From Phocoena phocoena (taxonomy: Eukaryota; Chordata; Mammalia; Artiodactyla; Phocoenidae): 64,000 bases of DNA. Below are positions 47,960-59,278 of this stretch, one piece after another. The stretch lies in the NCBI RefSeq assembly GCF_963924675.1, contig NC_089236.1, positions 64,627,306 to 64,691,305 of the forward strand, read 5' to 3'. The position numbers and the translations under genes were made by a program. Below the pieces are notes generated by a model. That model did no database searches. It saw nothing but the letters and a program-made list of their open reading frames with translations, and was not told the DNA's origin. The stretch's first letter is position 1; every line of letters begins with the position of its first letter.

Positions 47960-48680
47960 TACGACCCAGCAAAATGCGTACAGGAGCCAGCACTATGGCA
48001 CCGGCTTTTGAGAAAAGAAAGAGCTTTATTGTGAGGTCCACCAGCAAGGAGACGGGAAACAGGGCTCATACCTGTCTACCTGATCCAGGGTTTAGGGTGA
48101 AATTTACGGGGGTAGGAGAAAAATCAAACTTGGAAGCTGATTGGCTAGTCTCAAATCAGCCCATATAAGCTACTCCTGCTGCTGGAAGCCAGGTTTTCCT
48201 CATGGAAGGACTCCTCGCTTTGTCAAGAGCTCTGGTAGCAACATTTCTTTTCTCTGAGTTCCACAGACTGAAGATTCTCGGTCCTGAGGTCCTCCTGGAG
48301 ACAGGCCTTCCCATCATGTGTACACACAGTGCCGTCTTTGCAAAATAACTCCAGTTTTGAGTAATTAGCCGCCTGTTTGAGGATGCCAAGCCGGCTTAAG
48401 CTGGTGCTGTTTCAGTTTCCCCAACTTTTTCCATGACTTGGCTGTAAGGAGACCCTGAAGACATTCTGCCGAAGGTAAGAGCAGATGTTTGGGCTGAAGG
48501 GAGGCCAGGAGTAACAACATTGGTGGTGGTGCTGAAGGCCATGAGGGTCTGAGGCCTTGGGCTGAAGGTATTCTACCTGGAAATCGCCTAGACATCTAGA
48601 TTGGGTGTGTGTGACCTTTGCTGGCAAGGTGAAATGTTTTGGCCATCTCCCGGGAACATTAAACCCCAACAGGCTCAGAA
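47960..48680 (-). mobile_element. Probable solo LTR of an endogenous retrovirus, minus orientation
   Basis: On the minus strand the order is LTR-like: a U3-like stretch, a CCAAT-type word and 'tatat' near 48155-48172, then an AATAAA signal (plus-strand 'tttatt' at about 48025-48031) followed by a pyrimidine-rich U5 start. The reverse-complement word 'aataaagctctttcttttct' is typical of gammaretrovirus-like (ERV1) LTRs. No gag, pol or env sequence was recognised next to it. Exact TG and CA ends and the target duplication could not be fixed, so the boundaries are estimates. Confidence 0.45.
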
Positions 48681-50744
48681 ACAAAGTGAGGCCTTGGGTG
48701 TTTCAACCTGTACACTCTGAATTTCTCTCTCAAATTCAGCTCTGAGTCTCAGACAGCCTCCCCACGTCACTTTCTTCAAAGTGATACTCTTCTTTTCCAC
48801 CCTCTTCCCTATCAGGTACGTTTTTCAAGGTTTTGAGAGAGAGGAAGCCCGGACTCCCATAGGCCGCCCTGCAATAGGCAAGCCTGCCCTCAGCACATGG
48901 GGGGAAACTACTAGGAAACTCTGACCAAACTGGGTACAGTCTTGGAACTGCTGGGACAGATTCTTTGGCAGCTGGGTGGCATGAGTGACTTTTAGGATGT
49001 AGGTCTTGACAATCATCTCTAGTGGAAAGCTTTCAGTGTTCCCTGAGTGAACCCTCACATCCAAGCTACTCATTGTTGAGACTTTTCTTTTTTCCTCTGT
49101 GGCTTCTCCACGGAATTCTTACAGCCAAGTTGTGGATAGTTACTACAGCATTCGCTTCTTACTTTCCAGAAACCAAACTAGGAGATGAAACTGGTTCCTA
49201 AATCCCAAGGCACTTGCTTTCTCTCTCATGCCTCTTCAGGCTGTTTGAATTCGCTCTTTTTTTGGGGAGGGAGTGAGGGAAGACCACTTTCTAGAGATCT
49301 GCAGTCTGTTCTTAGCTCTTGGGTTTGAAACCTGGGCTGTTGGCTAAGCCTTTCGCTTGGGGGCTGCCTGCTCACGAGCTATCTCCAAACATCCATCCTG
49401 AGAGGGGCAGGCTAATCCCTTAGAACCAGCTCTAAGGTGGAGAATATTTGGGGGAGGCAAGCCGCTAGTGTGCCCAGGTGCTTCCTGTAAAGGAACAAAG
49501 CATGCTCTGAGCCACAGATTGGCAAACCCTGGTGCTTCCCTTTTTCTCCCATGATCGCAAGGGTTTTCCAGGTGCAGCCAATATTGCTGCATCCCACAGA
49601 CTTCAAGTTTCTGATAAGACTGCTAGTTGATATCAGGCCAATCCATGAAGGCTGGGAAGAGGCGGCAGGAATTCACTAAGGCAGTTGTTCCAGGCTCTTC
49701 CATTGTTTTGCTGGCCAAGAAATAGACTATTTTGAGCCCTAGAGTAGAGGAAACCCAGTCAGCCAACTGCAAAGCTCAGACTTCACTAAGGGCTTGTTTT
49801 TCTTCAGGGCATGGTGAACTCAGATGGTGAACTCTTGTCCATCCTACCATCAGTTCTGCCTTGCGCTGTGTTTACCACCTTTGCTCAGGTCAAGAGTGGG
49901 CAAGTACCAGTAGTGGGTTCACAATATATGACCTCGACTGGTTTTTCTATGTTATTTTGCAGGATAAGAATTTGCAGAACAGTTGTGAAAGTATGGCTCA
50001 GAGGGAAGACCTTCAGAAAAGCCCGTCTCCCCTGAGTCAGAGCCTAGGGGTGATCTCGACTTCCTACATTTTCTTCCTCCTTTGGCCCCTCCCGAGGTTT
50101 TCCGCCTTATAAAGGGGAATCCCTGCCCAGGCTCCCCCCACCATCCTCTTCTAGCCACGGATGTAGTCCTTGCTTCTCCACACTCTTCATGGCAGGAGAG
50201 GGATTCTTCTTGCCTTCTTTCTGGATTCTTCTGTGGATTCTGATGACTTCTTAGTAGAAATCTGTTCCAAGACCCAGCGATTTTGCTATTTGAAATTCCC
50301 TTGCAGAAGTCAGCTTTCCAACTTCTTTGTCTAGTTTTTCTCAGCACTCCAGCTTAGGGTGATAATTAGACAAAGACCCACTTCTTCTGGGAAATAAATC
50401 CTTTCCACCCACATACTTTCTTGGTCAAATAAGGTTACAGTCCTATTTGACGCTTACTGAAGCAGCTCTCGTCAGGAGGACGGTTTACAGTTTGCTGACC
50501 AATTAAAACACAAAACAAAAGGTAGAAAAGGAAGTACCTTATAACCTCATTCCACTGCTCCTTGTCATCCTGTCCTCCCAGTCTCTGAGTCCTATTTTGA
50601 TCACCAAGGTCTTTGATCATCCTGTCTCTTTTGTGCTAAACATAATTTGTATATACACCAAAGGATTGTTGGCCTTCCCCCTGCCCAGGATAACTAAACA
50701 AGTAATCTGTAAATGCAAGTTGTTTTAGTCTCTTTGATAGAATT
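48681..50744. other. Unrecognised interval, moderately GC-rich, with a TATA-like word
   Basis: No gene was recognised. At 50085-50120 a 'cccctcccg' word is followed by 'ttataaag' (50107-50114), a promoter-like arrangement, but no transcript structure is evident. A polypurine/polypyrimidine stretch lies near 48789-48812. A 131-residue minus-strand frame (49952-50347) is rich in Ser, Arg and Gly and has no recognised domain. Confidence 0.4.
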
Positions 50745-50850
50745 TAAGCAGCATACAAGGTCATGCAGTAAGTCAGTGAACTGACTGGAAACAGAACCCG
50801 AGATGACTGACTCCCAGCTCTGTGCTTTGCACTAGATCATGCTTCCTTCC
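50745..50850 (-). repeat. MIR SINE fragment, minus orientation
   Basis: 'caaggtcatgcagtaagtca', 'acagaacccgagatgactga' and 'cactagatcatgcttcc' follow the 5' half of MIR in reverse complement. Confidence 0.55.
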
Positions 50851-51586
50851 TCGGTGAAAGGCTTCCCACGGCAGGAAGAACCAGAGAGGAAGACTCTAAA
50901 TTATACATGACTGTATGTCTCATTTTCCCTCCGTGGCTAATTGAAGATGCAGGGCAGTGCTGCTTTTTTGGCTTCGCCTCTCATATCACCTCATTTGTCT
51001 CGCGAGCAATGGGGAGCACACACTGCGATTTTGTTTCATTAAGGGCCGGACGGAACTCGGTGGGCTTTGGGGGGGGTCTCAGGATTACAGGTTTGGTGTC
51101 TTGGTTCACACATAGGTATGCAGTTCATTGTTTGTTTGGTTACCCTTTAGACTAAATTAAAGAGACACATACCTTTTAAAAGTCAGCCACATGAGATGTG
51201 TAGTTGATAGGACAGGAATGTGGGTGACTGAAGAAAAACCATCAAAATCTTCAACTGCCAAATAAGGAAAATGTAAAAGTTCCCTCTACCCGTATGAATT
51301 TGAAGCGTGGGAGGTATCACACTTGGATTAGGTTTGACGATAGAAGTTCAGAGTTTATTGTACCCTGTTTAGTCTAATAAAGATTAGGACGGGAGAGTCG
51401 ACCCAAGTTGCCAAAACCACAGTTCTGCGTGGTCACTCACAAATGATACTTCAGAGAGAGAATTTATACCATATCTGACAGTATGCTTTTGGGTATAGTC
51501 CTCATTGCATTTCCTCTTACACGGTATTTGTTCAGTGGTCTTTGAGAACTAAGCACCAAAACTTTTGATAAAATATTACTAATGAT
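50851..51586. other. Unrecognised sequence
   Basis: No gene recognised. An 82-residue frame at 50907-51155 shows no known domain. Confidence 0.45.
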
Positions 51587-51602
51587 AAAAAGTAATGACA
51601 TC

Positions 51603-51746
51603 CAATATTATGACATTATGAGTGTGTTTCGTGTTTGGTAACTGCAATCACTGTTGCTCCCATTGTGGTCATCCGTTTACAATGCTTGGTGTCAGTTTAT
51701 TTATCTCTTGTAAAAATAAAATACAGTGTGTGTGAGAAAAAAAAAA
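51603..51746 (+). pseudogene. 5'-truncated processed retrocopy (3' UTR fragment of an unidentified mRNA)
   Basis: About 134 bases end with a poly(A) signal AATAAA at 51715-51720 and an A10 tail at 51737-51746, about 16 bases after the signal. The insert is flanked by near-identical 16-bp duplications, 'aaaagtaatgacatc' at the left (about 51588-51602) and 'aaaagtagtgacatc' at the right (about 51742-51756). This is the signature of L1-machinery retrotransposition of a cellular polyadenylated RNA. No coding portion is included and I cannot name the parent gene. It does not match any LINE or SINE 3' end that I recognise. Confidence 0.75.
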
Positions 51747-52080
51747 GTAGTGACATCAACTTATGCTAGATAACTGTAGGATGATTCCTTCGTTCTGTGT
51801 CCCTTTTGTTCTTATTTACAAAGATATCAGCATTGCTTAGGTCTAGGGCTTTCTCAATGTGTTCAAATTTGCAACAGCACAAGCCTATATCTCTTGCTTC
51901 CCTCCTTTCTGGTGTATAATATGGAGTTTGTGCATAGTATGGACTCTGCATGGATAGAAATGAAGGATTTCAGTTGGAAGGCCTGACCTGGTACATCTGG
52001 TGGTGGGCAGTGAGGCACCATTTGAGAGAACAGTGGTGTAAGGAGAGGTCAACTTTGGGAATATTAAAAAGGCAGAATGT

Positions 52081-52288
52081 GGGCTTCCCTGGTGGCTCAG
52101 TGGTTGAGAGCCCGCCTGCCGATGCAGGGGACACGGGTTCGTGCCCCGGTCCGGGAAGACCCCACATGCCGCGGAGCGGCTGGGCTCATGAGCCACGGCC
52201 GCTGAGCCTGCGCGTCCGGAGCCTGTGCTCCGCAACGGGAGAGGCCACAACAGTGAGGGGCCCACACACTGCAGAAGAAAAAAAAAAA
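52081..52288 (+). mobile_element. CHR-type SINE (short form)
   Basis: 'gggcttccctggtggctcag' start, 'gggttcgtgccccggtccgg' (B-box-like), 'tgcgcgtccggagcctgtgc', and an A-rich tail. Target-site duplication 'aaaaaggcagaatgt' ends at 52080 and recurs ending at 52298. Confidence 0.95.
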
Positions 52289-52751
52289 GGCAGAATGTAC
52301 AGAGGGAAGAGAAATGAGAAGAAAGAAGTCTGGGTAGACACTCCTGTAATTTTCTACGTGGAAAAAAACCAAAGACAAAACAAACAGAGTGTTGTCATAA
52401 CGGATGCTGGGTGTGGAGGAAGAGTGATGGAATTTCAGGAGGTTGGATCCACCCTGGCTTTGCCAGTCACACCTTGCTGCTCACTCTTCAGGTGAGGACG
52501 TCTCCTAAGAAGCTGAGGGGCAGATGCCCTATCACAGCATCATTCTGAGGGATTGTATGATCCCACCCAGAAGCTGGTGTTCTTGACTGTCTCCCTCATC
52601 CTTTTCTATTATGTCATGCTGCCTTTAGGAACGACTAGAGCCCTAGGAAAAGAAGGAGTCGTGTCAAATATCAGAATCCCTTCTATTCAGAGGCTGTATT
52701 CTCTACTGCTTACATGGTGGGACATTTTCCCTTTCTTATCTTCCATGACAG

Positions 52752-52886
52752 GGAATTTCCTGGCCGTCCAGTGGTTAGGACTCAGCGCTTTCACTGCCAA
52801 GGGCCTGGGTTCAATCCCTGGTCTGGGAATTACGATCTCACAAGCCTCGTGGTGCAGCCAGAAAATGATAATAATAATAATAATGA
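52752..52886 (+). mobile_element. CHR-1-like SINE with (TAA)n-type tail
   Basis: 'ggaatttcctggccgtccag', 'tggttaggactcagcgcttt' (A-box region), 'gggttcaatccctggtctgg' (B-box), then 'cgtggtgcagcc' and a tail of ATA/TAA units. A perfect 15-bp target-site duplication 'tatcttccatgacag' is at 52737-52751 and 52887-52901. Confidence 0.93.
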
Positions 52887-53408
52887 TATCTTCCATGACA
52901 GTTAGGACACTGCCTATCCTTGCAAAGAAAGCACTTTTACAAAGAATTTAGCCAACGAAACAAGTAGAGAATAAGAAACGGAGGTCGTTTCAAGAGAGAG
53001 TAGTAAAGCATCATTCCAGCTTGCATATTTATTGAGCTTGTATATCTACAGTTCAACTTCTTCGTTTAGCCTCTATGCTACAAGACATTCCCAAGTAGAC
53101 TCAAAATAGTCCAATCCTAGTCTTCGTGCCTAATTCCCATGTCTCAATTACTGCTGTCTGACTGTAGGGATTCCCTGCTTCTGTGAACTCACCTCTCTGC
53201 CAAACACCTTGGCTAACCAGAAGTTGGAGCAGCCTTCTCTCCCATGGTTTTCTCACCTACTTTTCAGTCACTCAGTCTATGCCCTCTGATTAGGAAGCCT
53301 CTTTTCAAAATATTATCTGTGATTTCCGTAGCCATCAAACCATGTCCTGTCCTGCTTTGCCCACCAGGTGTCTTATTAGGATCTACTGAGCACTGAGTCT
53401 CAAAAGAC

Positions 53409-54012
53409 TGCCCTTAACCAGCTCTGGCTGCCATAACAAAATATGAAGACTGGGTGGCTTAACCATCAGGAATGTATTTCTCACAGTTCTGGAGGCTGGA
53501 AATCCAAAGTCCAGGTGTCTCAGGTTTTTTTTTTTTGTTTTTTTTTTTTTGCGGTACGCGGGCCTCTCACTGTTGTGGCCTCTCCCGTTGCGGAGCACAG
53601 GCTCCGGACGCGCAGGCTCAGCGGCCATGGCTCACGGGCCCAGCCGCTCCGCGGCATGTGGGATCTTCCCGGACCGGAGCACGAACCCGTGTCCCCTGCA
53701 TCAGCAGGCGGACTCTCAACCACTGCGCCACCAGGGAAGCCCCAGGTGTCTCAGTTTTGATTCCTGGTGAGTGTCCTCTTCCTGACTTGTACCGGCCACC
53801 ATCTCCCTGTGTCCTCACACAGCAGAGAGATGGTGAACTCCTGTCTCTTCCTCTTCTTATAAAGTCGCTCATCCCATCATGGAGTCCCTACCTTTTTGAC
53901 TTCATCTAAAGCTAATTACCTCCCAAAGGCCCCACCTGCAAATACCATCACACTGGGGTTTAGGGCTTCATTATATGAATTTGAGAGGGGCACACACACT
54001 GAGTCCATAACA
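53409..54012 (-). mobile_element. MaLR-type solo LTR interrupted by a CHR SINE
   Basis: Plus-strand text is reverse-complement MaLR LTR: 'ctggctgccataacaaaata', 'tctcacagttctggaggctg', 'tccctgtgtcctcacacagc', 'acctcccaaaggccccacct' and 'ttatatgaatttgagagggg'. The SINE at 53524-53741 splits it, giving a relative age order: LTR first, SINE later. Confidence 0.8.
53524..53741 (-). mobile_element. CHR-type SINE (short form) inside a MaLR LTR
   Basis: A poly(T) head interrupted by one G, then 'tgcggtacgcgggcctctca', 'catgtgggatcttcccggac' and 'gcgccaccagggaagcc'. Perfect 13-bp target-site duplication 'ccaggtgtctcag' at 53511-53523 and 53742-53754. Confidence 0.96.
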
Positions 54013-55321
54013 GCTGCCATTGGTCATACTGGCCTTAGATTCATTCGAGAGGTGTAAGATGGAAAGCACAGCCTGGCAGCAGGGCAGCTTCAAGAGTTCT
54101 CTTCAGGCAGAGGCCCTAGTGCTGGCCGTAGAGCTGCACAGACCTCTTTTTGCCATGTGGCCGGCAGTCAGGTGCAGGGAGGTAAGTTAAAATCAGGCAG
54201 ACAGAAGAGCCACTTTGGCTTAGATGCCTCATGCCCCAGAGCTGCCAATGTTTCTGACAGATCCATGGGCATAGCTGTTCTTGTATATGACGAGGGGCAT
54301 GACAGAAAAGTCAGGACATTCAGGGACACCCAAAACTGTGAAGACCATTCCAGACATTTATAGTGTATTTCTAGTTCTTCCCAGACTAGACTTAATTTGT
54401 CAATTAGGGTCATTTTTCCTGTAGGTACTATTCCTAAGTAACATAGTTGGTATATATCAAGTGACCAGGGCAACAGAGCTAGTATATTCACTGAAGGTCA
54501 ATTTGTCATGAAAAAGAAAAAGGAGGTGTATTAATCCCTTGCCCACACTCCTGGTTTAGCAGTCACCTTTGCCTCTATCCCACTTCTCAGAGCCATTTCT
54601 AAGAGCATTGGAGCATTTTGGGAAGTTATCACAAAATGTCTTAAACTTTTAACTTGATTAGGAGATAAGTTATGCTAATATAATACACTTTTCTCCAACC
54701 TCTCCTTAGCGTATTACTTTTACCAGAATCCCAGACACGAATGACACACTCGATGCTATAATTAGTAAAAGTCATGTATAATGCCTATGTGATGGATTAA
54801 CTTTTTCAGGAACTCTCTTTAATAATGCTGTACTCTGAGTAACATCCAGGGCATAAGTGAGTGGATACGGAGGTATGCTACTCATAATCGTAATGAGTCG
54901 GTTCATCAATAAGCGTAGAAGCCGCAGAGACCCATGGCCTGTCCTGGGCTCTGGAAAGTCACGGTGAAAAAGACAGAGAAAGTCCCTCCTTTGAGGAGCT
55001 CGCACCTGACTGGGGTAGACCATCACCAGTTTTCAAAAGTAAATAAAATCGTTTCAGTTACAATCAGGTCATGCACCAGACAGGGCTTAGTGGCTGGTGG
55101 GTGTAGGGCCAGTGTGGTGGGGAGATGAGGAGTGGCTGCTTTAACCAGAAAGATCCGGATCAGCCAAGGCCCCTGAGAGGAGATGCCACCTGATTTGAGA
55201 AAGGAAAGGTTGAGAAGGGAACACCTGTGCAAAGCTCGAGGGAGGAGTGTTCCAAGAACAGGAGGGGCAAAGGCAAATGCCCAGAGATTGGAAAGTACTT
55301 GGTATCACAACAACACAACAG
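54013..55321. other. Mostly unrecognised; ancient dispersed repeat possible at 54930-55270
   Basis: No gene seen. Text such as 'gaggagctcgcacctgactg' and 'tgatttgagaaaggaaaggt' with 'ggaggagtgttccaagaaca' resembles the same ancient repeat type as at 19110-19420, but divergence is high. Confidence 0.4.
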
Positions 55322-55403
55322 CAATAAACAATGCAGTACAAAATCACAACAATAAACGACCACAATAAACAACACGGTACAAAATCACAACGATAAACCG
55401 TTA
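55322..55403. repeat. 41-bp tandem duplication
   Basis: 'caataaacaa' followed by a variable 5-base word and 'tacaaaatcacaac' occurs at 55322 and again at 55363, with few differences between copies. Confidence 0.85.
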
Positions 55404-55429
55404 TTGTACTTATTGCCAATATTTTGGGG

Positions 55430-55640
55430 CTGACAGCGTGCCTGGCCCTGGGCTAAGTACTTAACGCCCATTGTCTCATTTATTTTGCCAACTGCTCACA
55501 AGACTTTATACACGTGGAGACTGAGGCCTACAAAGGTTAGGTTATATGCTGAAAGTCACATGGAGTTTAGGTTTCATGTCTGAGATTTGAACCCAGGTCC
55601 AAAGCCTAAATTCTAAATTAGCACTCTCTTCAAGCTAAAT
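55430..55640 (-). repeat. MIR SINE, minus orientation
   Basis: 'ggctaagtacttaacgccca', 'gtggagactgaggcctacaa', 'aggtt', 'gaaagtcacatggagtttag' and 'tgagatttgaacccaggtcc' follow reverse-complement MIR. Confidence 0.7.
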
Positions 55641-56156
55641 CTAGAATTTTCTAGAACCAGGTCGTTGTTGCTGCCTTCGGGCCTCCTCTGCTTCTGAAAT
55701 GCTGAGTGATGCTACAAAAAAGACGATGCCAAGAGTGATCAGGGAGAAATAAGAAGCACATGTATTTGGCCAAGCAAGTATAACTTTGCAGTCTATTAGC
55801 TGTGGTTAAATATTTAGCACCTTTGAAAGCTCTGTGTTGATGACATTTTCGGATTGCCAATTTCTGTTTACTTTGGGGCAGACTGCAACATTACTGTATT
55901 CAAGAACAGTCAGCCCAGCCTTCCTCGGCTAAAACTGAGTGGTTCGCTCTTAACACCCAACGCAGAAGTTGGCGAACATTGTCTAAACAAACCAGTTTAA
56001 ACAGAATTTTAAAGTTACTCAGATATATTGCTGTCAGAAAATAATTCTCTGAAAAGTCACAAAATTCTGCAGTGTGACTCATTATTTGCTGACTGTTTTT
56101 GTAGGAGAATAATTGACTTTTTAAAAAGTACTGCTGCAGCCAGAAACAATAAACCT
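55641..56156. other. Unrecognised sequence
   Basis: No gene or named repeat was recognised. Confidence 0.5.
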
Positions 56157-56178
56157 CCCCCCCCCCCCCCCCCCCCCC
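56157..56178. repeat. (C)22 homopolymer
   Basis: Twenty-two consecutive C residues, G22 on the other strand. It produces proline- or glycine-rich artefact frames. Confidence 0.95.
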
Positions 56179-56289
56179 GGAAAACACACAATCCGGTTTC
56201 ATTTGCCTTTAAAACCCTTTTTTTCACATTTTTACTAAGCACTGGCCTGGAGAAACACCCAAACATCTTTTCACGGAGAACTATTTTAA

Positions 56290-56307
56290 AACACACACAC
56301 ACACACA
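56290..56307. repeat. (AC)9 microsatellite
   Basis: Nine uninterrupted AC units. Confidence 0.9.
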
Positions 56308-56384
56308 ATCTAAGTAATCTCTCAAAGCGATATTTTACAGAATTAGGAGGTCGAATTTTATTTTACTAATTGTATTAATAATAA

Positions 56385-56530
56385 TAATAGCTCATGTGTA
56401 TTGGACCCTCACTATGTGCAGGCAGGGTTGGAAGCACTTTAAGGGCAGTTCTGAAATAGACACTAAGAACATCCCTATCTTACAGATGAGATAACTGAGA
56501 CCAACACAGGTTAACCAACTCTCTTTTATT
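56385..56530 (-). repeat. MIR SINE, minus orientation
   Basis: 'ccctcactatgtgcaggcag', 'atccctatcttacagatgag' and 'ataactgagaccaacacagg' match reverse-complement MIR. Confidence 0.65.
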
Positions 56531-57591
56531 ACCTCATTAAGCTATGTCCAGAAGGATGTGCATAGCATCTCCTTTTGAGCCCCAGTGTCATATTGGAACA
56601 GTGAACCAATATCTGGAGCTATTAATCCATTTCTCTAGTTGATCTTTCAAGGTATGTTCAGTATATTCAGCATACATTCTCTATTAAGACCTGCCTTTGG
56701 CTCCACTAAGAGGAAGTTTGGAAACCCCCATGTGGTGGGCAGTTACTAAGTCAGTTTTGATGCTTGTGCACTGTATATCAGGCTTACTTTGTCCCTGTTA
56801 AACCATTAAATCCATCCCCTTCCCTGCTGACTGGTTGGCAGGCTTCAGAAATGTCAGGTGCTATGGAGGTGAGTAGGATTTATTTCTTTCACCCAACAGT
56901 GACCAGCCACACAGAAGACAGTTCTGTTAATATTATGATGAGACGCATTTGCCCATAGAGCTAACCCCTGTCTCGTTTCCTCGTCCACAGAGATACCTGT
57001 AATAATAAAGGCTGGGACTTAAACCCATATCTGGTTGAGTTCAAACCCAGTGGTCTTCCAGAAAAGACACACTCCTCATTTCCTATCCTTCTGACCCCAG
57101 CCCAATTAGTAACTTCTGAGTTTAACTTTCTAAGTGGCACCATGCTGTTACCATTGCATAGCTGGAGGTGAAAGGATCTCACACATGGACTGAAACAGGT
57201 GCTCAAGCAAATGTCGATTTCCTCTCTCAAGCCCACTTCCTGCTTTCTTATTTTCTCCACTTCCCAGTGTTTTTTATTTCTTACATTCTGACACTTCCTT
57301 GTATTTCCTAATTCTTATGTTAGCTAAGATTGATGCTTTCCACCAATATTAGATAAGCCAAGCTAAACCTTTCCATTTGCCCAGATAACTCCCCCAAACC
57401 TGGCAAATCACATTCTAACCTTTTACTTGGGCATTCCTGTATGCTCTGACTTGACTGATCTCTTTGTTGCCAATGAGGTTTTTATGATTTGCTTAACAAT
57501 TTATTTCATTAAGTGAATGGATTTAGGGATTCATTTGGTTTTATTACTGGCTTGGGAAAAAGATATACAACTGTTGTTAGGGGAATATGTC
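56531..57591. other. Unrecognised sequence
   Basis: No gene recognised. The stretch near 56965-57060 has weak MIR-like text ('gggacttaaacccatatctg'). Confidence 0.4.
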
Positions 57592-57606
57592 AAAAAATAG
57601 GATCTG

Positions 57607-57809
57607 GGGCTTCCCTGGTGGCGCAGTGGTTGACAGTCCGCCTGCCAATGCAGGGGACAAGGGTTCGTGCCCCGGTCTGGGAAGATCCCACATGCCGCGG
57701 AGCGGCTGGGCCCCTGAGCCATGGCCGCTGAGCCTGCGCGTCCGGAGCCTGTGCTCCGCAATGGGAGAGGCCACAACAGTGAGAGGCCCGCGTACCGCAA
57801 AAAAAAAAA
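57607..57809 (+). mobile_element. CHR-type SINE (short form)
   Basis: 'gggcttccctggtggcgcag', 'gggttcgtgccccggtctgg', 'gcctgcgcgtccggagcctg' and an A-rich tail after 'cccgcgtaccgc'. Perfect 15-bp target-site duplication 'aaaaaataggatctg' at 57592-57606 and 57810-57824. Confidence 0.96.
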
Positions 57810-57824
57810 AAAAAATAGGATCTG

Positions 57825-58619
57825 TTCCTATACAGACATTATTTTTATAATTTATTTCCCTGTATAGTAATAAAATTATTTTATAGGTTTACATTAACAC
57901 ATTTAATTGCTGCCTTGAGAATTCCGAAGCTAATAGGCACAAAGGTACTGCTAATGCCCATTGCATTCTATATCAGTAAATCACACTCATGCATATATCT
58001 TTATCTGTAGATATATATATATTATTTATCTCTACATCTATATCTGTATGTAGATTTATATCTATATCTTAGGTCAGCTAAGAGTTCTCTTTCGTTAAGC
58101 ATGGGTTGCCATATTAAATAAAAACTACTTCGTACTAAAACATATTAAGGGAAAAGCAAGTTATCAAGTCTACTGAACTTTCATTTATAACACCAGAGGA
58201 ACACTCAGTGTAAGTGAGATCTTGAAAGAGAAGTCAAAGGTGAGCTTTTTCAGTGCTGGTAATTAATTCTTGCTTTGCATAGGCTAATTGAGGGCAGTCA
58301 TCGAATACTGGATGTCATTTCATTTCCCAGCCATCAATGGGACTACAACCTGCTTCCCCTGCTAAATCTGGTAACCTCTGTGTTAAAGATAGAGGGGGAC
58401 CAAGAGCTTTGTTCTTTTTTGTGAATGTCAGTAGTTTCCTTCAGTTGAGTGTTGTTCCTCTGACAGATTTTTCTTTTCCTAGCATCTCTGTTAAGGTACA
58501 CACAGACATGCACAAACAGCAGTAAGAAAATTGGAGGACCAAAATGAAGAGAGTGAACTGGAGGATATTTCTTAGATAGGCTGTCTTATGTGGTAGGCTA
58601 ACTGGTGTTACAGTACATG
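57825..58619. other. Unrecognised sequence with a TATC-type microsatellite
   Basis: Positions about 57985-58075 are TATC/TAGA-rich low-complexity sequence. The rest shows no gene or named repeat. Confidence 0.5.
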
Positions 58620-58740
58620 CAAATATATTCAATAATTCACTGAGCAAATACTGACTGTGTATGTACTAACCTATAAGCATTGGGCTAAGTATTGGAAAAG
58701 TGAGAAAAGAGGCAGCAACTCTGCCTGAGAGCAGCTCAAA
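58620..58740 (-). repeat. L2 LINE 3' end, minus orientation
   Basis: 'caataattcactgagcaaat' then 'taagcattgggctaagtatt' and 'gcctgagagcagctcaaaga' matches reverse-complement L2 3' end. Confidence 0.5.
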
Positions 58741-59264
58741 GACCATTGTTGAGGTTGGGGTGACATCAGTACATCTGTTTGGGTATGGCCCTGGGCATCA
58801 CTGGTAATTTTCTTGTGTACCCACGTGTCTGTCTGTCTTAGGACAAGTCACTTCTGTCACTTTCCTCAGTCCCTTTTGCTTACTATCCTCCCTTTCTAAG
58901 CTCCCACCCCTGCCCAGAAAAATCACATTCCAAACAAATGTCTTATTTGGCAATGTCTACAGAGCCAAGTCTTCCCATGGGAAGATGTGTTTTGAGTTTC
59001 TAGGTGGCTGGATACGTTTGCCTTGATGTCCAGTGAGATTATGGCCATGTCTACTTACATCAAATAACTCAGAGAACTGCAGCAAATCCAAGTTGAACAA
59101 ATCACGTTTCTTCTAAAAGATAATTGACATAACATTTCTGTTTTTCTTTTTTTCTTAACTACTTGACAATTTTGATCTCACTAAACTGTATGTTTAGACC
59201 TAGTGTTTTACAGTTTTGTGTTTTTTTGAAAATTTTATATTTACCTGCCAAATACAGTTTTCTA
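58741..59264. other. Unrecognised sequence
   Basis: Nothing recognised. A 14-bp perfect palindrome 'cttcccatgggaag' is at 58971-58984. Confidence 0.5.
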
Positions 59265-59278
59265 TCTCATATTGTTTT

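Noticed and set aside
49952..50347. 131-residue minus-strand frame
   Set aside because: Low-complexity Ser/Arg/Gly-rich, no domain, no start context or splice structure that I can support.
51950..52495. 181-residue frame, the longest in the window
   Set aside because: Its centre is the CHR SINE at 52081-52288; the flanks show no domain or coding bias.
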